A DNA stretch of 30,512 nt from Yinghuangia elevatio. Its GTDB lineage: Bacteria > Actinomycetota > Actinomycetes > Streptomycetales > Streptomycetaceae. Below, one piece after another: positions 23,519-30,287 of this stretch. Numbering within the stretch: the first letter of the stretch is position 1; every line of letters starts with the position of its first letter. The notes below the pieces were generated by a model, which was not told the DNA's origin, searched no databases, and was given only the letters and a program-made list of their open reading frames with translations. The stretch spans positions 1-30,512 of the forward strand of contig NZ_JBEZFP010000117.1 of assembly GCF_040649515.1 (NCBI RefSeq). Reading direction: 5' to 3'. Made by a program: the position numbers and the translations under genes.

Positions 23519-23563
23519 CTGGACGCCCCGCTACTGGACGCGCCGTTGCTCGACGCGCCGCTG
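23519..23563. repeat. three tandem 15-bp repeats
   Basis: Units CTGGACGCCCCGCTA, CTGGACGCGCCGTTG and CTCGACGCGCCGCTG follow each other without gaps. A period of five codons resembles a pentapeptide-repeat coding sequence, but in the frame of the overlapping DUF6194 remnant it reads QRRVE-QRRVQ and stops. The repeat lies at the point where the DUF6194 similarity has already ended. Confidence 0.8.
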
Positions 23564-23764
23564 ATCGGCGAGGTGCGCGTCGCTGAGGGCCTCCAGCGCA
23601 CGGTCGGCGTACGGCTGGCGGTTGCGCGGAACCTGGCCGTCGGGTGCGTAGTAGAAGAAGTGGTCGCCCCACGAGATCTCGGGGTGTTCGCTCCTCGGCA
23701 CGGGCGCGAGTTCGAGGACACCGTCGTAGGTTCTGACTTCTGACAGGATCTGCTCCATCGACAT
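23531..23764 (-). pseudogene. DUF6194 family protein, truncated
   Basis: The 77-residue frame starts MSMEQILSEVRTYDGVLELA and has the family core EISWGDHFFYYAPDGQVPRN and QPYA. After about residue 53 the sequence leaves the family and runs into Arg/Gln-rich code over tandem repeats. DUF6194 members as I recall them are about twice this long, so the C-terminal half is missing. No ribosome site precedes the start; an inverted repeat lies 2 bases upstream. It diverges from the MerR regulator gene. Function of the family is unknown. Confidence 0.75.
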
Positions 23765-23766
23765 GA

Positions 23767-23784
23767 TTCAAGTGTGAACTTGAA
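23767..23784. promoter_or_regulatory. perfect inverted repeat, likely MerR-family operator
   Basis: TTCAAGTGTGAACTTGAA has perfect 7-base arms around GTGA. It is placed between the divergent DUF6194 and MerR genes, 22 bases before the MerR start. The half-sites TCAAG/CTTGA are the same as in SoxR-type operators, although the gap is 6 bases rather than 4. Autoregulation by the adjacent MerR protein is the likely role. Confidence 0.7.
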
Positions 23785-23806
23785 GTGCTGATGGAGGGTT
23801 CCGGAC

Positions 23807-24572
23807 GTGGCGGCGGCAGGCGAGCGCGACGCGGAGCAGTACTCGACGAGCCGTCTTGCCGCCGTCGCGGGCTACTCCGTGCAGCAGGTCCGCGACCTCG
23901 AACGCCTCGGCGTGATCCCCCCGGCAACCCGCCACCCCAACGGATATCGGCAGTTCACCCACGTGCATGCGACGGCGCTGCGCGCCTACCGCAACCTGGC
24001 GACCGCGGTCGGCCCCGTCACCGCCCGCGCCACCATGCGCAAGATACGCAAACTCCCGCACGACGAGGCAATCGCCACACTCGTCGCCCTACACGTCGAC
24101 CTCGCGCGCTCCCGCAACGACACCATCGCCGCCCTCCACGCCCTCGACAGCATCATCGACGAAAGCACCCACGACGCCGCTCCCGCGCCCGCAGACGCGA
24201 TGAGCATCACCGAGCTCTCGGCCGCGCTCGGCGTACGCTCCTCGGCCCTCCGGTTCTGGGAACAACAGGGACTGATCACCCCCCCAAAGGCTGAAAGGGC
24301 GCCACACCCGGCACTTCCCGCCCGACGCCGTCAGAGACGCCCGCATCGTCGTCGCTCTGCGCGCCGGCGGCTACCGGATCCCGGCGGTTCAGGCCGTCAT
24401 GGCGTCTCTGCGCACGATCAAGGGCACCGAGGTCGCCCGCGACGCCCTCCAGACCCGGCTGCGCACCATCGCCGCGCAATCCGAGGCGCTGCTGCGCGCC
24501 GGCACCGACACCGCCGACCTCCTGAACCGACCGGGCGACGGGAACACCGAGCCCCGAAACCACCCGGCGTAG
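23807..24572 (+). pseudogene. MerR-family regulator with two HTH domains, one-base frameshift
   Basis: GTG 23807 follows GGAGGG by 8 bases. The first MerR-type winged helix is STRLAAVAGYSVQQVRDLER (about 13-32) with GVIPPATRHPNGYRQF. A linker helix follows, then a second MerR head MSITELSAALGVRSSALRFW and EQQGLITP. There the frame breaks at a run of seven C (24279-24285). Reading one base later gives RHTRHFPPDAVRDARIVVAL and RAGGYRIPAVQAVMASLR up to TAG 24572. With six C the frame would continue as GLITPQRLKGRHTRHF, a normal MerR sequence of 254 residues in total. The cause may be mutation, a sequencing error or slippage. Without correction the tail is Arg/Pro-rich and unlike any family. Confidence 0.85.
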
Positions 24573-24676
24573 GCCAAAGAAGCCTCGGCATCCAGAGCTC
24601 CAGGACGTCGGTGGCGCACGGAATGATCCATTCACATCGCCCTCAGCATGTGGCGTCGGCGTGAACGTGCGGCAGG

Positions 24677-25891
24677 TCAGCGCGCAGAGGTGGGCGTTCG
24701 GCTGGTGGTGGCCAGCCAGGCGAGCGCGGTCAGTGCCAGCACCGCCGCGATGGTGAACATCGTCCCCGCTCCGGCGGGGACGGCCAGGCCGCCGATCACG
24801 GTGCCTGCCCCGATTCCGAGGTAGATCGCGGAGGAGTTCAGCGCCACAAGCAGAGGGGCCTGTGCCGGCGCCGCCTCGATCAGGCGGTGCTGCTGCGGCG
24901 GGGTCTGGCACCAACTCGCCGCACCCCACACGGCGGAGGCGACCCCGACGGCAACCGGGGCTCGCAGACCGGTCGCCGCCAGTAGCGCGAAGCCCGTCAT
25001 CGAAGCAGCCATCAGCGTGTAGCCGACGGCCAGCACCCTGACCGGGCCGAGGTGGTCGGCAGCGATGCCGGACGCCAGGTTCCCCGCCACGGCGCCGAGG
25101 CCGTAGAAACCCAGCATCCAGGTGGTGCCCGAGCCCGAGACGCCCACCCCGGCGAACGCCGGGACGGCGTAGGCGTACACCGTGTACGCCGCGGTCATGC
25201 CCAACGCCGTCAGCGGCAGCACCGCCGCCACTCCCGGGTGGCGCAGCGCCGCCAGCCGGGCGCGCAACGGCACCGGCATTCCTCCCGGGAGCGACGGCAT
25301 CAGCGCCCCGGCTGCCACCGCCGTCACCAGACAGAGCGCCGCCACCAGCCACAGCGCCGCCCGCCATCCCATGACCGCGCCGATGGCGTCGCCGAGCGGC
25401 ACCCCCAGCGCGGTTGCCACAGTCAGCCCGCCGACGACCACGGCCAGCGCACGGGCTCTCAGCTCCGGACGGACCAGCGCCACGGACACCGCGCCGGCCG
25501 TCGGCGTGTACGCCGCTGCCGCGACCGCGGCCAGAACGCGGGTGACCAGCAAGAACGGCAGGTTCGGCGCCAGCGCGGAACCCGCGTTCGCCACCGCCAG
25601 CAGCACCAGCGCCGCCACCAGCAACGCGCGGCGCGGCACCCGCGCAGTCATCGTGGCCACCAGCGGCGACGCCAGCGCGTACGCGGCGGCGAACACGGTC
25701 ACCGCCTGCCCCGCGCCTCCCGTGGACACGTGCAACGAAGCCGCCACATCCGGCAGGAACCCGGCCAGTACGAAAGCATCCGTGCCCACCGCGAACGTTC
25801 CCAGCGCCAGCACGGCGGTGCGGCCCAGTCCGGCGGGTACGGCATCGGCGCGGTCGTCCGCCTGCCCTGCCGTTATCGAGATATCAGACAT
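24677..25891 (-). CDS. MFS transporter, DHA1-type drug/metabolite exporter
   Basis: A 404-residue membrane protein with about 12 hydrophobic helices. Typical features: an N-terminal helix ALGTFAVGTDAFVLAGFLPD, the motif between helices 2 and 3 (LVATMTARVPRRALLV, in place of GxLaDrxGRrxxl), VTRVLAAVAAAAYTPTAGAV, and VVVGGLTVATALGVPLGDAI (motif C-like). It resembles the arabinose-efflux / chloramphenicol-resistance branch. ATG 25891 has AAAGG 9 bases upstream. It is probably controlled by the Rrf2 regulator encoded just upstream on the same strand, since an operator copy overlaps its start codon. Cargo unknown. Confidence 0.93.
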   Translation of the reverse strand: MSDISITAGQADDRADAVPAGLGRTAVLALGTFAVGTDAFVLAGFLPDVAASLHVSTGGAGQAVTVFAAAYALASPLVATMTARVPRRALLVAALVLLAVANAGSALAPNLPFLLVTRVLAAVAAAAYTPTAGAVSVALVRPELRARALAVVVGGLTVATALGVPLGDAIGAVMGWRAALWLVAALCLVTAVAAGALMPSLPGGMPVPLRARLAALRHPGVAAVLPLTALGMTAAYTVYAYAVPAFAGVGVSGSGTTWMLGFYGLGAVAGNLASGIAADHLGPVRVLAVGYTLMAASMTGFALLAATGLRAPVAVGVASAVWGAASWCQTPPQQHRLIEAAPAQAPLLVALNSSAIYLGIGAGTVIGGLAVPAGAGTMFTIAAVLALTALAWLATTSRTPTSAR

Positions 25892-25897
25892 CCCGAA
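25875..25897. promoter_or_regulatory. candidate Rrf2 operator at the MFS start codon
   Basis: ATCGAGAT-N7-ATCCCGAA has the same architecture as the site at 26466-26488 (ATCGGGAT-N7-ATCCCGAT), with one changed base in each arm. It covers the ATG of the MFS gene and its first codons, so binding would block transcription or early elongation. Confidence 0.65.
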
Positions 25898-25984
25898 TTA
25901 CCTTTCGAGAAAGCCCGGCCGACGGCCGGGCGCAAAGAACGTATCTGGGGCGGGCGAAGCCAGAGTCAGGCGGAGAAGCCAGGC

Positions 25985-26464
25985 TCAGGCAGAGAGGCCC
26001 TCGCAGAACCGGCGGACCCGCGCGGGGGCCGCCGCCGGGCTCACGGCGAGGAGATCCGCCAACGTCTGCGCGGCCAGCTCGCGCCGCCACGCCAGCTCCG
26101 CCCGTCGCATCGCGGTCGCGACCCCGCAGGGGCGGCCGAACTCCGAACTCGGCGCCTCCGCCCCGGCGCCGCGCTGCCGGATCTCGGTGCAGCGGAAGGC
26201 GTCCTCCCGACCCTCCACCGCGGCCACGATGTCCATGAGGCTGATCTGCTCCGGGGCGCGCGCCAAGGCATAGCCGCCGCGTGGCCCCGGCGACGAGGAC
26301 AGGATCCCGGCGCGCACAAGGGGCTGGAGGCGCTTCTTCAGATACTCCGGGGGCAGCTCGAACAACTCCGCCAGTCGTCCCGTCGACACCGGTGCCCGAT
26401 CCTCGAGCCACGACAGGGCCAGGCAACAGTGCATGCCCCACTCGACGCCCTCGCCCATCAACAT
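25985..26464 (-). CDS. Rrf2 family transcriptional regulator
   Basis: A 159-residue regulator. It opens MLMGEGVEWGMHCCLALSWL, the usual first helix, then the winged HTH (STGRLAELFELPPEYLKKRL, LVRAGILSS) and the wing GPRGGYALAR. The C-terminal half has Cys92 and Cys113 with a long spacer; the three closely spaced cysteines of IscR and NsrR are not present, so an Fe-S cluster of that type is doubtful. Cys13, Cys14 and Cys154 also exist. ATG 26464 has no ribosome site, and the predicted promoter lies so close that the message may be leaderless. The MFS gene lies 93 bases downstream on the same strand and likely is its target. Confidence 0.9.
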   Translation of the reverse strand: MLMGEGVEWGMHCCLALSWLEDRAPVSTGRLAELFELPPEYLKKRLQPLVRAGILSSSPGPRGGYALARAPEQISLMDIVAAVEGREDAFRCTEIRQRGAGAEAPSSEFGRPCGVATAMRRAELAWRRELAAQTLADLLAVSPAAAPARVRRFCEGLSA

Positions 26465-26465
26465 G

Positions 26466-26488
26466 ATCGGGATGCTATACATCCCGAT
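26466..26488. promoter_or_regulatory. perfect inverted repeat, Rrf2 autoregulatory operator
   Basis: Two perfect 9-base arms (ATCGGGATG and CATCCCGAT) flank a 5-base centre, ending 2 bases before the Rrf2 start codon on the minus strand. It overlaps the predicted -10 element, a classic repressor position. A second, diverged copy lies at the MFS start. Confidence 0.85.
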
Positions 26489-26500
26489 TAGGCAGTGCAA
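26472..26500 (-). promoter_or_regulatory. promoter of the Rrf2 gene, possibly leaderless
   Basis: On the minus strand TTGCAC (complement of 26495-26500) and TAGCAT (complement of 26472-26477) are spaced by 17 bases. Transcription starting 7-8 bases after the -10 would begin at or next to the ATG at 26464, which fits the lack of a ribosome site. Confidence 0.55.
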
Positions 26501-26759
26501 CCACGGCCTGGATCCGGCGACGTGTCGCGTCGTGGCGAGCGAGAGTGTTGACGGCCATGACCGCGTCGGCGTCAAGGGCGCGAACCGGCCTCACCGCACC
26601 CGCCGCGCGGGCCTTGGGCCGGTTTCACAGTGCCTGGGCGGTCTGGCGGCGAGTAGTGCTTGTGGCGCCGGTGGAGGCGCAGACTTCTTGGCCGCGGCCG
26701 GTGGGCAGGGTTTCGTTGCCGGGTGACGGCGATCGGACACGTCACCGCCGGAGACCCGG

Positions 26760-27203
26760 TCAGGTGTGGGAGGGAGCCACCGGGCGTTCGAAGAAGGTCT
26801 CCAGGCACACGGTCGCGTTGGTGCCGCTGACGCCGTCGACGGCATAGAGCCTGCGCAGGACATCCTGCAGGGCTTCGGTGCTGGCGGTGCGTACCTTGAC
26901 GAGGACGGAGGCCTGGCCCGCGATGATGTGGGCTTCGAGCACCTCGGGGATCGCGGCGAACGCGGCGGCGCTGTCGCCCATCCAGGAACGCGACTCGACC
27001 ATGACGAACGCCAGGACGCCGCCGCCGACCGCTGCCGGGTCCACGTCCACGGTGGTGCGGCGGATGATGCCGCGCTCCCGCAGTTTGCGAACGCGTTCGT
27101 GTGTCGCGCCGGCGCTGAGGCCGACCTCCTGGCCCAAGGTCACGTACGCGAGGGTCGCATCCTGCTGCAGCAGCGCCAGCAACTTGCGGTCGATCTCGTC
27201 CAC
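26760..27203 (-). CDS. Lrp/AsnC family transcriptional regulator
   Basis: A 147-residue regulator. DEIDRKLLALLQQDATLAYV (2-21) is the standard N-terminal helix, followed by the HTH (TLGQEVGLSAGATHERVRKL), RERGIIRRTTVDVDPAAVG and the RAM/ACT-like ligand domain with VLEAHIIAGQASVLVKVRTA and LRRLYAVDGVSGTNATVCLE. AAGGGGG lies 5 bases before GTG 27203, so the longer upstream frame is not used. Such proteins often control amino-acid or aromatic-acid export or metabolism, frequently a neighbouring transporter; the nearest exporter here already has its own Rrf2 regulator. Target unknown. Confidence 0.92.
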   Translation of the reverse strand: MDEIDRKLLALLQQDATLAYVTLGQEVGLSAGATHERVRKLRERGIIRRTTVDVDPAAVGGGVLAFVMVESRSWMGDSAAAFAAIPEVLEAHIIAGQASVLVKVRTASTEALQDVLRRLYAVDGVSGTNATVCLETFFERPVAPSHT

Positions 27204-27511
27204 AGCGTCCCCCTTCGCGGCCTTGCGGGCGTCGATCGATCGCACCCGTTCGTTCGGCGGTGACTCTATTCCCATCGGCCCCGCGAGCCGTGTGCCGGGT
27301 GGGGCCGGGCACGCGGACACAGACCTCGCCGGCGCCCATGCGCCGTGCGGCCTCTCCGGGACGAAGCACCGTAGACGCGGCAGCGGCGGTGGGCGCCCAG
27401 CGCGCCACCGGGCCGTCGTTCGGTGGGGCCTGCACCTCGCACAGATGCGGCCCCCCGCCGGTCTGTTCGCGGTGTACGGGCAGACGGGTGATGGCCCGCG
27501 ACAACGTGCTG
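27204..27511. other. intergenic stretch without a recognisable gene
   Basis: No frame shows convincing coding content. The part next to 27203 should hold the Lrp/AsnC promoter; no clear -10/-35 pair or dyad was found. Confidence 0.35.
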
Positions 27512-27830
27512 TCAGTGCGGGAGGCGCACTTCAAAGCGGCAGCCGCCGTGGATATTGACCACGCCCACCGAACCGCGGTGCGCCTCGACGACGCCGCGCA
27601 CAATCGCCAGGCCCAGGCCCAGGCCCAGCCCGCGCCGCCGTCCGGGCCGGGAGTTCGGGCATTCGGGCCGCGCGGTGTCGATGACCCGCTCCAGGTCGTC
27701 CTTCGAAATGCCACCGCACGCGTCGGTGCAGTCACCATCACGCCGCCGTCCGGGACTTGCTCCACCGCGACGGCGACCGTGCGTCGGCTGGGGTGTACCG
27801 GGTCGCGTTGACCAGCCAGATCGGTCAGCG
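27512..27830 (-). pseudogene. sensor histidine kinase, C-terminal ATPase fragment, frameshifted
   Basis: The end of a HATPase domain is seen in two alternating frames: VAVEQVPDGGVMVT, then DACGGISKDDLERVIDTAR (N/G1-like box), then ARTPGPDGGAG, then GLAIVRGVVEAHRGSVGVVN (G2 box and last helix) with FEVRLP at the end. The dimerisation domain with the phospho-acceptor His, and the sensor part, are absent. A 6-bp repeat (CAGGCC on the plus strand, three copies near 27608) expands the G2 box to GLGLGL. At least three frame changes are needed. No response regulator is adjacent. Confidence 0.8.
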
Positions 27831-28080
27831 TCCTGCTTGATCTGCTCGATCACCGCCTCGGGCAGTTCGGCGGCGGCCGGGGCCTGCTGTCCGTCGGGCC
27901 GGGGGGCCACGGCGTTGACCCGGACGCCGTCGCCCGCGACCTTCACCGCCCGACTGCGGGTGAGCTGCTCCAAAGCGGCCTTGGACGCCGCGTAGTGCGC
28001 GACGTCGGAGTCACCCGAACCCGGCAAGAGGGCACCCGCTGCTTTGTCGAGCTGCGCCGACATGACCTGCAGACGCGCTT
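27822..28080 (-). pseudogene. short-chain dehydrogenase fragment (C-terminal)
   Basis: HYAASKAALEQLTRS contains the SDR catalytic Tyr-x-x-x-Lys, followed by VKVAGDGVRVNAVAPRPDG and LPEAVIEQIKQDADR. The Rossmann N-terminus is missing, and the frame passes straight into the histidine-kinase fragment without its own end. This is a fused relic rather than a working enzyme. It is unrelated in detail to the broken SDR at 19362-19887. Confidence 0.75.
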
Positions 28081-28178
28081 CCCGTCTTGGCTCATGTACA
28101 CCCCACGCAGGAGCAGCCTGTGCGGTGAGCGCCTTCGTTGCCCCACGGCAATGAACAGGGTCGTCCCCGATGTCGGGC

Positions 28179-28356
28179 TCAGCCGCGCCGTGTTGGGCCC
28201 AAGGCAATGGTGGCCTGGTGAAGCTTGCGCGTCTGCTGCAACTTGATGCGTGCGCCGGCGAGACTGACTTGCAGGCCTTCGACTTCCCCCAGCCACCCCG
28301 CGGTCGCGCGCCTCGCGGACGCGCTCGTGCAGATTCGTGATGATCTCTGCCACGAG
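28179..28356 (-). pseudogene. coiled-coil tail remnant, copy 1 (mobile-element-like)
   Basis: VAEIITNLHERVREARDRG in one frame continues as GWLGEVEGLQVSLAGARIKL and ATIALGP in a second. The pattern (charged helix, WLGEVEGL, helix, then a hydrophobic LG end) recalls the C-terminal tail of large integrase-associated ORFs of Streptomyces, though I cannot confirm that family. A second, more decayed copy is at 28925-29065. Confidence 0.45.
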
Positions 28357-28433
28357 TAGGGCCTGCGCGGGGCGCAGTTGCGGGGCCGCACATCGCGAGC
28401 ATGCTTCTCTGAGCTAACGCTGACAGCTCCAGA

Positions 28434-28889
28434 TCACGTGGTGTCGGAGCTGATTGCCGAGATAAGTGCGTCCAGGGCGGCTCCGTATTGGCGAAGTTCG
28501 AACCGGAACGGGCCGAACGTCGTGTAATCGCGGGTCTTCCGGTGGGGTTGCTTGAAGGAGTCCCAGATCACGAGATCCGACGTCACGGTGATGCGGGCCA
28601 TTAGTGGCCAGCATCCCCACTCTCCGCACTCACAGCCGAGCAGCGGCGTCCCCGGCCCCATCGCGTCCGTGGACAGTCCGCGAAAGTGGTCCTCCATCGG
28701 CCCGAACCGGTAGAACTGCGGGATCAAACCACCGTATGCGTCCCCTGCGGGCGTCATCCCGGCATCGATCTCGAAGCTGTCGATCAGCTCGGTGAGCGGT
28801 GCTCCATCGATGCGAGGGACGATCACGAGCACGCTGCCGTCGCCACGCTGCTTTTGCCGGCAGTCGAACCGGAGCTCATTGATGGTCAC
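28434..28889 (-). CDS. hypothetical protein, 151 residues, with Cys-rich CxC..C motif
   Basis: An intact frame with normal codon bias. It starts MTINELRFDCRQ (GTG 28889), has VLVIVPRIDGAPLTELIDSF, and a central LLGCECGEWGCWPLMARITV motif whose three cysteines could bind a metal, followed by LVIWDSFKQPHRKTRDYTTF and GPFRFELRQYGAALDAL. I recognise this as a recurring actinomycete hypothetical type but not a named family. Ribosome site is weak. It stands alone between two degenerate copies of the same coiled-coil tail, which suggests arrival with, or insertion between, mobile DNA. No function is suggested. Confidence 0.8.
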   Translation of the reverse strand: MTINELRFDCRQKQRGDGSVLVIVPRIDGAPLTELIDSFEIDAGMTPAGDAYGGLIPQFYRFGPMEDHFRGLSTDAMGPGTPLLGCECGEWGCWPLMARITVTSDLVIWDSFKQPHRKTRDYTTFGPFRFELRQYGAALDALISAISSDTT

Positions 28890-28924
28890 CCACTGATTGT
28901 CCCAGCGCAGTTGGTCCTTCCTCC

Positions 28925-29065
28925 GCCCGGATCAGCTGAGTTGGGGTTCTGCGTGGCATGCCGATGTTGTCGCCGCGTCGACAGTGCGTCGGTCCATTTG
29001 AGTGAGCTTGTCTTCGCCGCCGGCCCAAGCTGACACGGAGGCCTTCCACCTCAGGCTGGTTGACG
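28925..29065 (-). pseudogene. coiled-coil tail remnant, copy 2
   Basis: PEVEGLRVSLG in one frame, AGGEDKLTQMDRRTVDAATT in the next, and DNIGMP back in the first repeat the order seen in copy 1 (EVEGLQVSLAGARIKLQQ ... IALGP). Frame changes show that it is not functional. The two copies bracket the 151-residue gene. Confidence 0.45.
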
Positions 29066-29096
29066 GTGAGCTGGGCGTGTCCGGTACGTCTCGCAC

Positions 29097-29466
29097 TCAC
29101 AAGGTCCTGGCGTCAGGAGTTCCCGGCATGGGCGAGGAAGGGGTACCGGGGACGATCAGGCGCCGGTGGCGGGGGGCGTTGCCGGGGAGTGCGCGGCCGG
29201 TGGCGGTCCATTCGGCAGCGAGGGCGTTGAAGACCGGCGTGTTCGGGTCGACGGTCAAGTACCGCAGTGGGGGCGGTGGGGGGTGCGGGGCGCGGGGGAA
29301 GGGCGGCGTCATGTCCGGGTTCAACGAGCGCGGCCCGGCGTTGGTGGTGGCCGGGTCGGTCATTGGCGGAAAGGTACGGGGTCGGCTTCGTTTCGGCCTC
29401 GCCGGCCGCGGTGATCCAGGCGACGGCCTCGGCGACGAGGGTGCGGACAGTGAGGGCATCGCTCAT
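29097..29466 (-). pseudogene. small unknown protein, frameshifted
   Basis: ATG 29466 opens MSDALTVRTLVAEAVAWITA with strong codon bias. From about 29375 downward the bias moves by one base to a frame encoding DPATTNAGPRSLNPDMTPPF, a Pro-rich stretch and RYLTVDPNTPVFNALAAEWT, ending at TGA 29097-29099. One indel near 29375-29400 would join them into about 120 residues. Alternatively the second part is its own ORF from ATG 29363, but it has no ribosome site. Family not recognised. Confidence 0.5.
29269..29298 (+). other. G-quadruplex-like G-run cluster
   Basis: Four runs of 4-6 G (29269-29273, 29278-29283, 29287-29290, 29294-29298) are separated by loops of 3-4 bases on the plus strand. On the minus strand it encodes the Pro-rich part of the frameshifted ORF. 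Confidence 0.6.
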
Positions 29467-29695
29467 GCGTTGCACAGTGGAGGCGGTTCCCAGGTCGCCA
29501 CGGCAACTGCTGATCACGACGGGACGGCGCTGCTCATGTGCCCGGGGCCTGCGCCTGCGAATGGTCACCCGCCCCCGTTCCTCGCCTGCGGCCGGGACTT
29601 CGCGCCCGCGTAGGAGCCGAGCTCATCGAGGCCGAGGCTCCCGGCTGCCGCCAGGCCGACCCCCCGCGGCATCTGGCTTCCTGCCACCGCGTCGG

Positions 29696-29749
29696 CGGCC
29701 GGCGGGGCGGGCCCCGAACATCCCCGAGCGGGGCCCGCCCGACCGGCCG
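29696..29749. terminator. very strong GC hairpin, terminator-like
   Basis: The stem is GGGCGGGCCCCG (29705-29716) with its complement at 29729-29740, extended by CGGCCGG/CCGGCCG (29696-29702 and 29743-29749) across a 2x2 internal loop: 19 pairs in all with a 12-base loop. No T run follows on either strand. No intact gene ends nearby in this window, so which transcript it would stop is unclear. Confidence 0.6.
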
Positions 29750-30051
29750 TCAAGGAGCCGCCGGCCCCGCCCGGTCGCTCCCTCGTGGTGGTGTTCCCCG
29801 CGGCGGCCGGGCTGAACACAGTTCTTGTCACTTGTTCGAGATCGATTGGCTCATTTGAGGACAAGGGAAAATCTGTGTTGGCTGGAGTAGACATTGGGTT
29901 GTGGTGTGGCTATGGTTTCTGTTGTAGCCAGAGAGACAGCAGGGCTTGGCAGAGGATGAACTGTCGGCCGGTAGGACATGCAAGTGTGTTGGTAGGACAG
30001 TGCGGTGGTCGGGTTCCGAAGCCGGGTTGTTGCGGGAGGGCGACGGGGCCG

Positions 30052-30147
30052 ATGGCCGGCCGGGTAGCCCGCAGTGTCAAGGGCGCCGCGAGCTGGGCCG
30101 CACTGGCACGACTGATGGATGTAGTTCGCGGTATCGCAGCGAAGTAG
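30052..30147 (+). CDS. possible 31-residue amphipathic peptide
   Basis: ATG 30052 with GGGAGGG 12 bases upstream encodes a short basic peptide including VARSVKGAASWAALARLMDV and ending GIAAK, with two TAG stops in a row. The pattern suggests one amphipathic helix. It is short and unsupported by homology, so it may be chance. Confidence 0.25.
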   Translation: MAGRVARSVKGAASWAALARLMDVVRGIAAK

Positions 30148-30287
30148 TAGGCAGTACCTCGGTGAAGGCGTCGGCTGCGGGCGCGCGCGCCGGGAAGTTC
30201 GGCGGTGGGGTTCCACGCCCGAGCAGGTGTAGGGCGGGCGATGCGGGGCTGGCTGCCGGAGGGTGACGGTTGAGTAGGTCACCCAGC

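Noticed and set aside
25052..26491. 479-residue plus-strand frame across the MFS and Rrf2 genes
   Set aside because: His/Gln/Arg-rich antisense translation without any recognisable domain.
27605..27632. Short CAGGCC tandem repeat considered as a CRISPR-like or regulatory repeat
   Set aside because: It is a three-unit coding repeat inside the histidine-kinase G2 box, without spacers.
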